Positions 53,557 to 62,594 of a stretch of DNA of 64,000 nucleotides are shown piece by piece. Numbering within the stretch: the stretch's first letter is position 1; each line of letters begins with the position of its first letter. A model generated the notes under the pieces. The model saw only the letters and a program-made list of their open reading frames with translations. It made no database searches and had not been told where the DNA came from. The DNA comes from Cellulomonas sp. S1-8 (GTDB lineage Bacteria; Actinomycetota; Actinomycetes; Actinomycetales; Cellulomonadaceae): positions 2,108,001 through 2,172,000 of the forward strand of contig NZ_CP110806.1 in the NCBI RefSeq assembly GCF_026184235.1. The letters run 5' to 3'. A program made the translations under genes and the position numbers.

Positions 53557-55944
53557 ATGGCGGAGAAGGCCGGTACAGAGACGGACGCGGTGACCGCGCC
53601 CGTCCCCGTCGTGCCCGAGGCCGCGGAGGTGCCGACGCTCCCTGCGGACGTCCCCGCGACGGTCGACAGCGAGCCGACCACCGGGTCCGGGGGTCGCGTG
53701 CGCGCACGACTGGCACGCCTCTCGGGGAGGTCCGCCCCTGCCTACCCGGCGCTGGAACCGGTGCTGCAGGCCGTGCGCACCAACCACCCGAAGGCCGACC
53801 TGTCGGTGATCGAGCAGGCGTACGTGGTGGCCGAGCAGGCCCACCGCGGCCAGCTGCGCAAGAGCGGTGACCCCTACATCACGCACCCGGTCGCCGTCGC
53901 GACGATCCTGGCGGAGCTCGGCATGACGCCGTCGACCGTCGTCGCGGCACTGCTGCACGACACGGTCGAGGACACGGAGTACTCCCTCGACCAGCTGCGG
54001 CGCGACTTCGGGCCCGAGGTGGCGATGCTCGTCGACGGCGTCACCAAGCTCGACAAGGTGGCCTACGGCGACGCGGCGCAGGCCGAGACGGTCCGCAAGA
54101 TGGTCGTGGCGATGTCGCGCGACATCCGGGTGCTCGTCATCAAGCTCGCCGACCGGCTGCACAATGCGCGCACCTGGAAGTTCGTGTCCGCGTCGTCGGC
54201 CGAGAAGAAGGCGCGCGAGACGCTCGAGATCTATGCGCCGCTCGCGCACCGCCTCGGCATGAACACCATCAAGTGGGAGCTCGAGGACCTGTCGTTCGCG
54301 ACGCTCTACCCGAAGGTCTACGACGAGATCGTCCACCTGGTCGCCGAGCGCGCGCCCGCCCGCGAGGAGTACCTCGCGACGGTCCGTGAGCAGGTCGGTG
54401 CCGACCTGCGCACCGCGAAGATCAAGGCGACGGTCACCGGCAGGCCCAAGCACTACTACTCGATCTACCAGAAGATGATCGTGCGCGGCCGCGACTTCAC
54501 CGACATCTACGACCTGGTGGGCGTGCGCGTCCTGGTCGACACGGTGCGTGACTGCTACGCGGCGCTCGGCGCGCTCCACGCGCGGTGGAACCCGGTCCCC
54601 GGCCGGTTCAAGGACTACATCGCGATGCCGAAGTTCAACCTCTACCAGTCGCTGCACACCACGGTCATCGGACCGGGGGGCAAGCCGGTCGAGATCCAGA
54701 TCCGCACGCACGACATGCACCGGCGCGCGGAGTACGGCGTCGCGGCGCACTGGAAGTACAAGGAGACCGCCAAGACCGGGCCGCAGGACTCCGCCGGCAA
54801 CGACATGACGTGGCTGCGGCAGCTCGTCGACTGGCAGCGCGAGACCGCCGACCCCACGGAGTTCCTCGACCTGCTGCGCGACGAGATCGCGGGCGCGGAG
54901 GTCTACGTCTTCACGCCCAAGGGCGACGTCCAGGCCCTGCCCGCGGGGTCCACCCCCGTGGACTTCGCCTACGCCGTGCACACCGAGGTCGGCCACCGGA
55001 CGATGGGCGCGCGCGTCAACGGGCGGCTCGTCCCGCTCGACTCCTCGCTCGAGAACGGCGACGTCGTCGAGGTGTTCACCTCGCGGTCGGAGACGGCCGG
55101 TCCGAGCCGCGACTGGCTCGCGTTCGTCAAGAGCCCCCGCGCGCGCAACAAGATCCGCCAGTGGTTCACCAAGGAGCGCCGCGAGGAGGCGATCGAGCAC
55201 GGCAAGGACGCGATCGCGAAGGCGATGCGCAAGCAGAACCTGCCGATCCAGCGCCTCATGTCCCACGAGTCGCTCCTCGCGCTCGCGCACGAGATGCGCT
55301 TCGCCGACGTCTCCGCGCTGTACGCCGCCGTCGGTGAGGGTCAGGCGTCCGCGGCGTCCGTCGTGCAGCGCCTGGTGCACTCCGTCGGCGGGGAGCCCGC
55401 TGCCGAGGAGGACATGGCCGAGGCGGCCCGCCCCGGCTCGACGGCGCGGCGCACCCGCTCCGGCGACCCGGGTGTCGTGGTCAAGGGCGTCGACGACGTC
55501 TGGGTCAAGCTCGCCAAGTGCTGCACACCCGTGCCGGGTGACGAGATCATCGGGTTCGTCACGCGCGGCGCGGGGGTGTCGGTGCACCGCACGGACTGCC
55601 TCAACGTCGAGGCGCTGCGCCGCCAGCCGGAGCGGATCGTCGAGGTGGCGTGGTCGCACACCAGCTCCCAGCTGTTCCTCGTGCAGATCCAGGTCGAGGC
55701 GCTGGACCGCAGCCGGCTCCTGTCCGACGTCACACGCGTGCTGTCCGACCTGCACGTGAACATCCTGTCGGCGTCGGTCTCGACGTCCCGTGACCGGGTC
55801 GCGCTGTCCCGGTTCGTGTTCGAGATGGCCGAGCCCTCGCACCTGGCCTCGGTGCTCGGCGAGGTCCGCAAGGTCGAGGGCGTGTTCGACGTCTACCGCA
55901 TCACCGGGTCGCGCGGTGCCGAGGAGCCGGCGATCCGAGCCTGA
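53557..55944 (+). CDS. relA: Bifunctional (p)ppGpp synthetase/hydrolase Rel
   Basis: Stringent-response enzyme, 795 residues. Residues about 75-230: HD hydrolase with intact [13 protein letters not shown]. Residues about 290-400: synthetase ([36 protein letters not shown]). Then TGS ([21 protein letters not shown]), the CC/zinc region ([13 protein letters not shown]) and a C-terminal ACT domain. ATG 53557 with its ribosome binding site is preferred; upstream GTG 53494 lies before the -10 box. The N-terminus (first 60) is Pro/Val-rich and variable. Confidence 0.95.
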   Translation: MAEKAGTETDAVTAPVPVVPEAAEVPTLPADVPATVDSEPTTGSGGRVRARLARLSGRSAPAYPALEPVLQAVRTNHPKADLSVIEQAYVVAEQAHRGQLRKSGDPYITHPVAVATILAELGMTPSTVVAALLHDTVEDTEYSLDQLRRDFGPEVAMLVDGVTKLDKVAYGDAAQAETVRKMVVAMSRDIRVLVIKLADRLHNARTWKFVSASSAEKKARETLEIYAPLAHRLGMNTIKWELEDLSFATLYPKVYDEIVHLVAERAPAREEYLATVREQVGADLRTAKIKATVTGRPKHYYSIYQKMIVRGRDFTDIYDLVGVRVLVDTVRDCYAALGALHARWNPVPGRFKDYIAMPKFNLYQSLHTTVIGPGGKPVEIQIRTHDMHRRAEYGVAAHWKYKETAKTGPQDSAGNDMTWLRQLVDWQRETADPTEFLDLLRDEIAGAEVYVFTPKGDVQALPAGSTPVDFAYAVHTEVGHRTMGARVNGRLVPLDSSLENGDVVEVFTSRSETAGPSRDWLAFVKSPRARNKIRQWFTKERREEAIEHGKDAIAKAMRKQNLPIQRLMSHESLLALAHEMRFADVSALYAAVGEGQASAASVVQRLVHSVGGEPAAEEDMAEAARPGSTARRTRSGDPGVVVKGVDDVWVKLAKCCTPVPGDEIIGFVTRGAGVSVHRTDCLNVEALRRQPERIVEVAWSHTSSQLFLVQIQVEALDRSRLLSDVTRVLSDLHVNILSASVSTSRDRVALSRFVFEMAEPSHLASVLGEVRKVEGVFDVYRITGSRGAEEPAIRA

Positions 55945-55948
55945 CAGG

Positions 55949-55976
55949 CCCGGGCCGCGGGGACCCGCGTCCCGGG
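55949..55976. terminator. Possible terminator between relA and the AbiEi-like gene
   Basis: GCCCGGG and CCCGGG arms with inner CCGCGGG/CCCGCG pairing in the 60-base gap between convergent genes. Several foldings compete. Confidence 0.4.
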
Positions 55977-56004
55977 TGGGCGAGGGCGGGCTCCGCCGTC
56001 GGTG

Positions 56005-56595
56005 TCAGACGCACTCGAGCACGCGGCGCGCGTCCCGCACGCCGCGGCCGCCCGCGTGCACGTCGAGCTGCCGCAGCGCGGCGTCGGGGTCCAGCCCGGC
56101 AGGGAGGAGTGCGCGCAGCACCGGCAGCGCGGCGCCGGCCGGCACCCAGCGGGCGATGTCGACGGCCGTGCGCAGCACGGTGGTGACGGGGACCCCGCCG
56201 AGCGCCCGGACGTCGTCGTCGCGGAGGTCGGCCTCCGCGGTGGCACGCTCGGGGTGCGGGTCGAGACGGCGCGCACCCGAGCGGACCAGCACGGTGACCC
56301 GGTCGGGCGGGGGGCCGCCGACGTGCACCCAGGCCGCGGAGAGCCGGCCCACGGCACCACGCCGGGGGACGAGCGTGCCGAACGCCCGCGCGCGGACCTC
56401 GGCGCACTCGAGCGCCCACGCGACCCGGGACGTGTCGCGCCACAGCGACACCAGGACGCCGTCGAGGTGCAGTCCCGTCCAGGCGGACGCCGCGACATCC
56501 GCGCGCCGCACGACGGTCGGCGTGGGCGCCGCAGGTCGCGGTCGCAGCCGGTGCAGCGCGGTGCTCGTCGCAGGGTCACAGGGTGCCGTGGTCAC
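56005..56595 (-). CDS. AbiEi-like hypothetical protein
   Basis: 196 residues. The segment GGVPVTTVLRTAVDIARWVP near residue 140 matches the conserved end of AbiEi antitoxin/DUF559-associated proteins, and LVPRRGAVGRLSAAWVHVGG fits their middle. No toxin partner (AbiEii nucleotidyltransferase) is next to it, so toxin-antitoxin action is doubtful. GTG 56595 is chosen because CATCCT lies seven bases upstream. It converges on relA. Confidence 0.6.
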   Translation of the reverse strand: MTTAPCDPATSTALHRLRPRPAAPTPTVVRRADVAASAWTGLHLDGVLVSLWRDTSRVAWALECAEVRARAFGTLVPRRGAVGRLSAAWVHVGGPPPDRVTVLVRSGARRLDPHPERATAEADLRDDDVRALGGVPVTTVLRTAVDIARWVPAGAALPVLRALLPAGLDPDAALRQLDVHAGGRGVRDARRVLECV

Positions 56596-56601
56596 GCACG
56601 A

Positions 56602-56649
56602 CAGGATGCCCGCCCCTGCCCCCGTGCGGGGGCGAGAACGGGCATCCTG
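56602..56649. terminator. Nested inverted repeat between the AbiEi-like and DUF349 genes
   Basis: Outer arms CAGGATGCCCG (56602-56612) and CGGGCATCCTG (56639-56649) pair perfectly; inside, GCCCCCGTGCGGGGGC (56618-56633) is a second hairpin. On the minus strand it follows the DUF349 stop by 36 bases and its far arm holds the CATCCT box (-10) of the AbiEi-like gene, so terminator and promoter share sequence. Confidence 0.6.
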
Positions 56650-56684
56650 TGGACGACGGGGCCCCGGTCCGTGGGCCCGTGATG

Positions 56685-58634
56685 TCAGCCGCGTGCGTCC
56701 TGCGCGGCGCGCTCCACCTGCTCGAGCCACGCGCGACGTGCGTCGAGGGCCGCCTGGGCCTCCTTGACCCGCCGCTGGTCGCCTGCCGCCTTGGCGGCCT
56801 CCAGGTCGGCCTCGAGGCCCGCGATCGCCTGCGCGAGCTGGGCCGCGGCACCCTCGGCGCGCGCACGCGTCTCGGGGTTGCTGCGGCTCCACTGCTTCGA
56901 GTCCGCGTCGCGGACGGCGCTCTCGACGGCACGCATGCGGCCCTCGACGCGCTGAAGGTCGCCGCGCGGCACCTTGCCGGCGGCGTCCCAGCGGTCCTGG
57001 AGCGAGCGCAGGGCGGCCTTGGCGGCGCCGAGGTCGCGGACGGGGAGCAGCGCCTCCGCCTCGACGAGCAGCGCCTCCTTGACCTCGAGGTTCGCGCGGA
57101 ACTCCTCGTCGACGGCCTGGTTGGCGGCGTCACGGGCCGCGAAGAACGCGTCCTGCGCGGTGCGGAACCGGGCCCACAGGGCGTCGTCGACCTGCCGGTT
57201 GGCGCGACCCGCCGCCTTCCACCGCGTCATGAGGTCGCGGTACGCGGCCGACGTGGCGCCCCAGTCCGTGCTCGTGGCGAGGCGCTCGGCCTCGTCGACG
57301 AGCTGCTCCTTGGCGGACCGTGCCTCGGTGTTGCGGGCCTCGAGCTCGGCGAAGAAGTGCCGACGCTCACGGTCGAACGTCGTGCGTGCGTGGCTGAACC
57401 GCTTCCAGAGCGACTCCTCCGTGGGTCGGTCGATCCGCGGCCCCGACCGCTGCGCGTCCTTCCACTGGTCCAGCAGGGTGCGCAGCTGCTCACCCGCGGG
57501 ACGCCACTGGATGCGGGACGGGTCGGTCGAGGCGATCTTCTCGGCCTGCTCGACGATCTGCGTGCGTGCCGCGACGGCGGCCTCGCGGGCGGCCGCGCGC
57601 TCGGCGTCGGCCTGTGCCCGACGCTCGGCCGCACGGACGCGCAGACCCTCGAGCCGCGTGCGCAGCGCGTCGAGGTCGCCCACGGCGGCCGGCTCCGCGA
57701 GCTCCTCGGTCAGACGCGTGAGCGTCTGGTCGATCTCCTTGACCGACAGGTCGGCAGCGGACAGCCGCGCGTCGAAGATCACGACCTTCGCCTGCAGGTC
57801 GAGGAAGCGACGGACGTACAGGGCCAGGGCCTCGGGCGCGCTGGCGCCCGGGAACTGCCCGACGACGCGCTCGCCCGCGGCCTCGACGACGTGCACGGTG
57901 CCGTCCTCGTCGACGCGCCCGAAGGTCGCCGCGTGCGCTGCTGCCGCCTCCTCGTCCGGGGTCGGCACGGGGACGGCCGGCGCCGACGGCGCGGCGATCG
58001 CCGACGGTCGCGGTGCCCGCGGACCAGGACGCACGGTGGCCGGCGTGGGTCGCGCCCCGGACGCCGACGGCGGTGCCGATGTGCCGTCCGCGGCCGGGTC
58101 CGCGTCGGGCGCGTCCGTGGAGGCGTCCTCGGGTGCCTCGTCCTGGGGCTCCTCGGTCGGTGCCTCGTCGGCGACGGGCGCCTCGTCGGCCGGTGCCTCC
58201 TCGGCGGCTGCGTCCACCGGCTCGGCCGGTGCCTCCTCGGCGGCTGCGTCCACCGGCTCGGCGGGTGCCTCGTCGGTGGCTGCGTCGACCGGCTCGGCGG
58301 GTGCCTCCTCGGTGGGTGCCTCGTCCGCCACGGTCTCGTCACCGGTCGTCTCGTCGGCCGGAGCATCTGTCACGGTCTCGTCGACCGGGGCCTCGACCAC
58401 GGTCTCGTCCGCCACGGTCTCGTCGGCCGGGGCCTCGACCACGGTCTCGTCCGCCACGGTCTCGTCGGCGGGGGCTTCCTCGACGGGTGCGTCTGCCGCC
58501 TCGGCCGCCGAGTCGACGCCGTCGGTCTCGGTGGCGTCGGGCAGGGCCTCGACCGGGTGCTCCGTCGGGTTGCCCGTGGGGGGTGGAGCCTGCTCGGCGT
58601 CGTCCGCGGACGACGTCGTCGGGTGCTCGGTCAC
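56685..58634 (-). CDS. DUF349 protein with an acidic repeat N-terminus
   Basis: 649 residues. Residues 1-about 210 are acidic low complexity (Ala/Glu/Asp/Pro/Thr) with repeated blocks EEAPAEPVDAAA and VVEAPADETVADET. After a short basic/proline linker, residues about 240-640 hold several DUF349 units, long charged helices each with a Trp (WKAAGRANRQVDDALWARF, WDAAGKVPRGDLQRVEGRM, WKDAQRSGP). DUF349 proteins are soluble and of unknown function. GTG 58634 overlaps the cyclophilin stop. Probably a long flexible coiled rod. Confidence 0.85.
   Translation of the reverse strand: MTEHPTTSSADDAEQAPPPTGNPTEHPVEALPDATETDGVDSAAEAADAPVEEAPADETVADETVVEAPADETVADETVVEAPVDETVTDAPADETTGDETVADEAPTEEAPAEPVDAATDEAPAEPVDAAAEEAPAEPVDAAAEEAPADEAPVADEAPTEEPQDEAPEDASTDAPDADPAADGTSAPPSASGARPTPATVRPGPRAPRPSAIAAPSAPAVPVPTPDEEAAAAHAATFGRVDEDGTVHVVEAAGERVVGQFPGASAPEALALYVRRFLDLQAKVVIFDARLSAADLSVKEIDQTLTRLTEELAEPAAVGDLDALRTRLEGLRVRAAERRAQADAERAAAREAAVAARTQIVEQAEKIASTDPSRIQWRPAGEQLRTLLDQWKDAQRSGPRIDRPTEESLWKRFSHARTTFDRERRHFFAELEARNTEARSAKEQLVDEAERLATSTDWGATSAAYRDLMTRWKAAGRANRQVDDALWARFRTAQDAFFAARDAANQAVDEEFRANLEVKEALLVEAEALLPVRDLGAAKAALRSLQDRWDAAGKVPRGDLQRVEGRMRAVESAVRDADSKQWSRSNPETRARAEGAAAQLAQAIAGLEADLEAAKAAGDQRRVKEAQAALDARRAWLEQVERAAQDARG
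58191..58298 (-). repeat. Three 36-bp in-frame repeats in the DUF349 gene
   Basis: Units 58191-58226, 58227-58262 (identical) and 58263-58298 (a few changes), coding the 12-residue block EEAPAEPVDAAA. A partial fourth copy follows. Confidence 0.9.
58387..58470 (-). repeat. Two 42-bp in-frame repeats in the DUF349 gene
   Basis: 58387-58428 and 58429-58470, differing in one base, coding the 14-residue block VVEAPADETVADET. Confidence 0.9.
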
Positions 58635-59413
58635 TGGATCTCCACTCCCTCGATGGTGACGTCGGTGACCGGACGCTCGCTGCCGTCCTGGGTCCCCGCG
58701 TCAGCGATGGCCTGCACCACGTCCAGTCCGGACGTGATCTGGCCGAACACGGTGTAGCCACCCGCCGCATCGGACGGGATCTGTGAGTCCTCGTAGACGA
58801 GGAAGAACTGGGAGCCCATCGACTCGCCGTCGCCGCCGATGCGGGCCATGGCGATGGTGCCGGCGGGGTAGACGTCGTCGCTGGGGGCGTTCTCGACCGG
58901 GCCCCACGCGTAACCGGGGTCGCCCATGCCGGTGGCCGTCGGGTCTCCGCACTGCAGGACGCGGATCCCCTCGGTCACGAGCCGGTGGCAGATCGTGCCG
59001 TCGAAGTAGCCCTCGGCGGCGAGGGTCACGAAGTTGGCGACCGCCTGCGGCGCCGCGGCGCCGTCGAGCTCGATGCCGATCTCACCCGCGGACGTCGTGA
59101 TCGCGCCGCTCCAGGCGCGGTCCTCGGCCAGCGCGGCGTCCGGCACGACGCCGTCGTTGCCGGTGCGCGCCGGGTACGTGGCCGCCGGGGTCGCGCCGGC
59201 GGACGAGCCGTCGGTCGGCTGCGCGGCCGGCTCGGCCGCGTCGTTCGTGAGGTTGACGACGGCGACGACACCCAGCCCGAGGGCGAGCACCGCCACGACA
59301 CCGCCTGCCACGACGCGCGTGCGCTGCTGCTGCGCGCGCTGCGCCTGGAGACGACGTGCCTGCTGCTTCTCGTACCGCCGGCGCTCGTGCTCGCGCTCGC
59401 GCTTCGAAGACAC
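58631..59413 (-). CDS. ppiB: Membrane-anchored cyclophilin-type peptidyl-prolyl isomerase
   Basis: 260 residues. Basic N-terminus (KREREHERRRYEKQQARR), one membrane helix at about 38-58, a Gly/Ala/Thr linker and a cyclophilin domain outside the cell: VANFVTLAAEGYFDG, FHR replaced by CHRLVTEG, and GSQFFLVYEDSQIP. The Arg of the usual FHRV motif is kept. A homologue sits beside relA in mycobacteria. GTG 59413 has AGGAG five bases upstream. Likely assists folding of secreted proteins. Confidence 0.9.
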   Translation of the reverse strand: MSSKREREHERRRYEKQQARRLQAQRAQQQRTRVVAGGVVAVLALGLGVVAVVNLTNDAAEPAAQPTDGSSAGATPAATYPARTGNDGVVPDAALAEDRAWSGAITTSAGEIGIELDGAAAPQAVANFVTLAAEGYFDGTICHRLVTEGIRVLQCGDPTATGMGDPGYAWGPVENAPSDDVYPAGTIAMARIGGDGESMGSQFFLVYEDSQIPSDAAGGYTVFGQITSGLDVVQAIADAGTQDGSERPVTDVTIEGVEIQ

Positions 59414-59607
59414 CGTTCTCCTCGTCTCGTCGTCCGGCGACCGCCGCGGGGGATCCCGCTGCGCTGTCGCCGTCCGAGCTGCCACCCGCCGGACACGTGC
59501 CGGACCCCGGACAGTCTAGGCAAGGCAGGAGGGTCGTCGCGCACGTGCGTGCCCACGGGGCGCGCGCCGTGGGCCCCGTGGGGCGGACGCGTGACCGCAG
59601 GGTCGTC

Positions 59608-59613
59608 TAGCGT
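59608..59613 (+). promoter_or_regulatory. -10 box for the metallo-hydrolase gene, leaderless
   Basis: TAGCGT, seven bases (GCGGGGC), ATG at 59621. The rest of 59414-59607 shows no gene. Confidence 0.55.
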
Positions 59614-59620
59614 GCGGGGC

Positions 59621-60343
59621 ATGCAGATCCTCACGGTGGTCGCACCCGTCTTCGCCGCCCGCTGCTCGGTGCTCGTCGCGGACGACGGCTCGTGCGTCGT
59701 CGTCGACCCCGGGGCGGGGGCGGGGGAGCAGGTCCGGGCCCTCGTCGCGGACCGCGGGCTGCGTCCGCTGGCCGTGCTCGTGACGCACGGGCACGCGGAC
59801 CACACGTGGGACGCGCCGACGCTCGCGCGCGACCTCGACGTCCCCGTCATGCTGCACGCCGGCGACGCGTACCGCCTCGAGGACCCGTTCGGCTCGCTCG
59901 GGGTCCTCGACCCCCGCCACGACCCGTCGGGCCCGCTCGCGCAGGCGTTGCGGGAGGCGGGCGTCGATGTCGCCACCTGGCAGGCGCCGCAGCGCGTCGA
60001 GCCGTTCGGCGCCGTGGGGTCGGGACGCACGCCCGACGTGCAGCTCGACCTCGGCGGCGTCCGGGTGGTCGCGCGGCACGCCCCCGGGCACACCGAGGGG
60101 TCGACGCTGTACCTGGTGGACGCGGGCGACCCGGATCCCGTCGTGCTGTCGGGGGACGTGCTGTTCGCCGGCAGCATCGGCCGCACCGACCTGCCCGGCG
60201 GTGACCCGGCGGCGATGGCGCGCACGCTGCGCGAGGTCGTCGCGACCCTGCCCGCGGGGTCGCGCGTCCTGCCGGGGCACGGACCGACGACCGACGTCGC
60301 CACCGAGCTCGCGACCAACCCCTACCTGGCCCGCGCCCGCTGA
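59621..60343 (+). CDS. Metallo-beta-lactamase-fold hydrolase (glyoxalase II-like)
   Basis: 240 residues. Metal site THGHADHTWDAP (HxHxDH) near residue 55, HAPGHTEGSTLYL (third ligand) near 150, DVLFAGSIGRTDLPGG (Asp ligand) and LPGHGPTTDVATEL. Fits the glyoxalase II/YcbL type that splits thioesters, but the substrate is not certain. A homologue is found at the same place, before hisS, in mycobacteria. Confidence 0.88.
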   Translation: MQILTVVAPVFAARCSVLVADDGSCVVVDPGAGAGEQVRALVADRGLRPLAVLVTHGHADHTWDAPTLARDLDVPVMLHAGDAYRLEDPFGSLGVLDPRHDPSGPLAQALREAGVDVATWQAPQRVEPFGAVGSGRTPDVQLDLGGVRVVARHAPGHTEGSTLYLVDAGDPDPVVLSGDVLFAGSIGRTDLPGGDPAAMARTLREVVATLPAGSRVLPGHGPTTDVATELATNPYLARAR

Positions 60344-60409
60344 GGGACGTCGCCCGCTCCCGTGGACGCGCGTGCGGGACGCACGCGCCGGTCTGGGATC
60401 ATCGGGGCC

Positions 60410-61804
60410 ATGGCTCGTCCCACACCCCTGTCCGGATTCCCCGAGTGGCTGCCCGACGGGCGCATCGTCGAGCAGCACGTGCTCGACGTGCTGCGCCGCA
60501 CGTTCGAGCTGCACGGCTTCGCGGGGATCGAGACACGGGCGGTCGAGCCGCTCGACCAGCTGCTGCGCAAGGGCGAGACCTCCAAGGAGGTCTACGTGCT
60601 GCGCCGGCTGCACGACGAGGCGGACGCAGGGGCCGACGGCTCCGACCGGGCCGGGCAGCTCGGCCTGCACTTCGACCTGACGGTGCCGTTCGCGCGGTAC
60701 GTCCTGGAGAACGCCGGCCACCTGGCGTTCCCGTTCCGGCGCTACCAGATCCAGAAGGTGTGGCGCGGCGAGCGTCCCCAGGACGGGCGGTTCCGCGAGT
60801 TCGTGCAGGCCGACATCGACGTCGTCGGCGCGGGGGACCTGCCCTACCACTACGAGGTCGAGCTGCCGCTGGTCATGGCCGACGCGCTCGGTGCGCTGCG
60901 GGCGCTCGGCGTGCCGCCCGTGCGGATCCTCGTCAACAACCGCAAGGTCGCCGAGGGCTTCTACCGCGGTCTGGGCCTGTCCGACGTCGAGGCGGTGCTG
61001 CGCGGCATCGACAAGCTCGACAAGGTCGGCCCCGACGCGGTCGCGGAGCTCCTCGTCGCGGAGGCCGGCGCCACGCCCGCGCAGGCCGCGGCCTGCCTGG
61101 AGCTCGCCGGGGTGCGCGGGGACGACGCGTCGGTCGTCGAGCGTGTCCGCGACCTGGCCGACCGGCACGGCGCGACCACGGACCTGCTCGAGGAGGGCCT
61201 CAGCGAGCTCGGCGCGCTGCTGCTCGCCGCGGCCGAGCGCGCCCCGGGGGTGATGGTCGCGGACCTGAAGATCGCGCGCGGCCTCGACTACTACACCGGC
61301 TCGGTCTACGAGACCGTGCTCGTCGGCCACGAGGACCTCGGGTCCATCTGCTCCGGCGGTCGCTACGACACCCTCGCGTCCGACGGTGCGACGACGTACC
61401 CGGGCGTCGGGCTGTCGATCGGGGTCTCGCGGCTGGTGTCCCGGCTGCTCTCCGCGGGCCTGGTCCGCGCCACGCGCTCGGTGCCCTCCGCGGTGCTCGT
61501 CGCCGTCACGTCCGAGGACGGCCGCTCGCGCTCCGACGCCGTCGCTGCCGCGCTCCGGGCTCGCGGCATCCCCGTCGAGGTGGCTCCCAGCGCGGCGAAG
61601 TTCGGCAAGCAGATCCGCCACGCCGACCGCCGCGGCATCCCGTACGTGTGGTTCCTGGGCGACACCGATGCCGAAGGCGCGACGGCGCCGGACCAGGTCA
61701 AGGACATCCGCTCCGGCGAGCAGGTGCCGGCCGACGCGACGACCTGGGCGCCCCCGGAGCAGGACCTGTTCCCGCGGGTCGTGCCGGGGGAACCCACGGC
61801 CTGA
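60410..61804 (+). CDS. hisS: Histidyl-tRNA synthetase
   Basis: Class II synthetase, 464 residues. GFPEWLPDGRIVEQHVLDVL near the N-terminus, LHFDLTVPFARYVLEN, motif 2 RRYQIQKVWRGERPQDGRFREF, histidine-binding loop ARGLDYYTGSVYE, motif 3 GLSIGVSRLVSRL and the C-terminal anticodon domain (VLVAVTSEDGRSRSDAV). ATG 60410 follows GATCAT by seven bases; GTG 60362 would add 16 non-conserved residues. Its last codons and stop lie in a duplicated 25-bp repeat. Confidence 0.95.
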   Translation: MARPTPLSGFPEWLPDGRIVEQHVLDVLRRTFELHGFAGIETRAVEPLDQLLRKGETSKEVYVLRRLHDEADAGADGSDRAGQLGLHFDLTVPFARYVLENAGHLAFPFRRYQIQKVWRGERPQDGRFREFVQADIDVVGAGDLPYHYEVELPLVMADALGALRALGVPPVRILVNNRKVAEGFYRGLGLSDVEAVLRGIDKLDKVGPDAVAELLVAEAGATPAQAAACLELAGVRGDDASVVERVRDLADRHGATTDLLEEGLSELGALLLAAAERAPGVMVADLKIARGLDYYTGSVYETVLVGHEDLGSICSGGRYDTLASDGATTYPGVGLSIGVSRLVSRLLSAGLVRATRSVPSAVLVAVTSEDGRSRSDAVAAALRARGIPVEVAPSAAKFGKQIRHADRRGIPYVWFLGDTDAEGATAPDQVKDIRSGEQVPADATTWAPPEQDLFPRVVPGEPTA

Positions 61805-61835
61805 CGCCGCGGGGGACCCCACGGCCTGACGCCGC
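61786..61835. repeat. 25-bp tandem duplication spanning the hisS stop codon
   Basis: 61786-61810 and 61811-61835 match at 24 of 25 bases and both contain CCCACGGCCTGACGCCGC, so the final codons and TGA of hisS are repeated directly after the real stop. Confidence 0.9.
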
Positions 61836-61918
61836 CGCCGGCCGCGCGGCCGGCGTCACCCTCCGCCGCGCACCGACCGCGTCCGGCCGCTCGTGCTGCG
61901 GCCGGTGCCGCCGGTGCC

Positions 61919-61924
61919 TACCGT
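61919..61924 (+). promoter_or_regulatory. -10 box for the hypothetical gene at 61931, leaderless
   Basis: TACCGT, six bases (GACGCC), GTG at 61931. Confidence 0.5.
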
Positions 61925-61930
61925 GACGCC

Positions 61931-62569
61931 GTGGCACACAGCGCGCAGGATGACCCCGCCGGACCGGCCGTGCTCCGCGGGCACATCGCGGGGGTCGGCA
62001 CCGCGCAGGGCACGCGCCTGGTCGTGGGGCGGTGGCTCGACACGCCCCTGGGTCCGTTCGCGGACGTCATGGTCGAGCGGGCCGACGGTGCCCGTCTGCT
62101 GCTGGCGCCTCGGCGGGACGTCGTCGCCCTCATCACCCGCCTGTACACGTTCGACGAGATCCACCTCGTGGACGTGCGCGTCGTGCCCGACGAGCGCTCG
62201 CGGACCTGGACCGTCACCGCGGGGCCGCTCGACGCGCGCCTGACGCTCGGTGCGCGCACGGGCGTGGGGACGCTGCTGCGGATGCTGCCGGACGGCGTCC
62301 TCGACGCGCCGGGTGCGGCCGAGGTGGTCGACGTGGTCGCGCGCGTCGCCCTGCCGGGCGTCCGGACGCGGGGGCGCGGGACCGACGGGTCGCCCGAGGT
62401 GTACGGCGCGCGCGACCAGCACGCGGTCGTGGCGCTCGACGCGCGGTGGGGGGCGGCGTCCCTCGGTCCGCTGCGGGACGTGCGGCCGGCCGTCCGGTTC
62501 GGCTTCTCGTCGGTGCCGGCGACGCCCGCCGTCACCGCGGTGCGCGTGCGGATCGGGGCACCGCGCTGA
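61931..62569 (+). CDS. Conserved hypothetical actinobacterial protein
   Basis: 212 residues, soluble, no membrane segment. I do not recognise a domain. Readable features: an N-terminal beta-rich part (GHIAGVGTAQGTRLVVGRW, PFADVMVERADGARLLLAP), a middle RTWTVTAGPLDARLTLGA and the end RDVRPAVRFGFSSVPATP, all suggesting an all-beta protein. The ordered codon bias and leaderless promoter support a real gene. It stands alone between hisS and a minus-strand ABC system. Confidence 0.7.
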   Translation: MAHSAQDDPAGPAVLRGHIAGVGTAQGTRLVVGRWLDTPLGPFADVMVERADGARLLLAPRRDVVALITRLYTFDEIHLVDVRVVPDERSRTWTVTAGPLDARLTLGARTGVGTLLRMLPDGVLDAPGAAEVVDVVARVALPGVRTRGRGTDGSPEVYGARDQHAVVALDARWGAASLGPLRDVRPAVRFGFSSVPATPAVTAVRVRIGAPR

Positions 62570-62594
62570 CGCGCACGGCTCGGGGTGTCGCGGC

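Noticed and set aside
56005..56595. Toxin-antitoxin pair with relA
   Set aside because: relA is the long bifunctional housekeeping enzyme, encoded convergently; no small toxin gene is adjacent.
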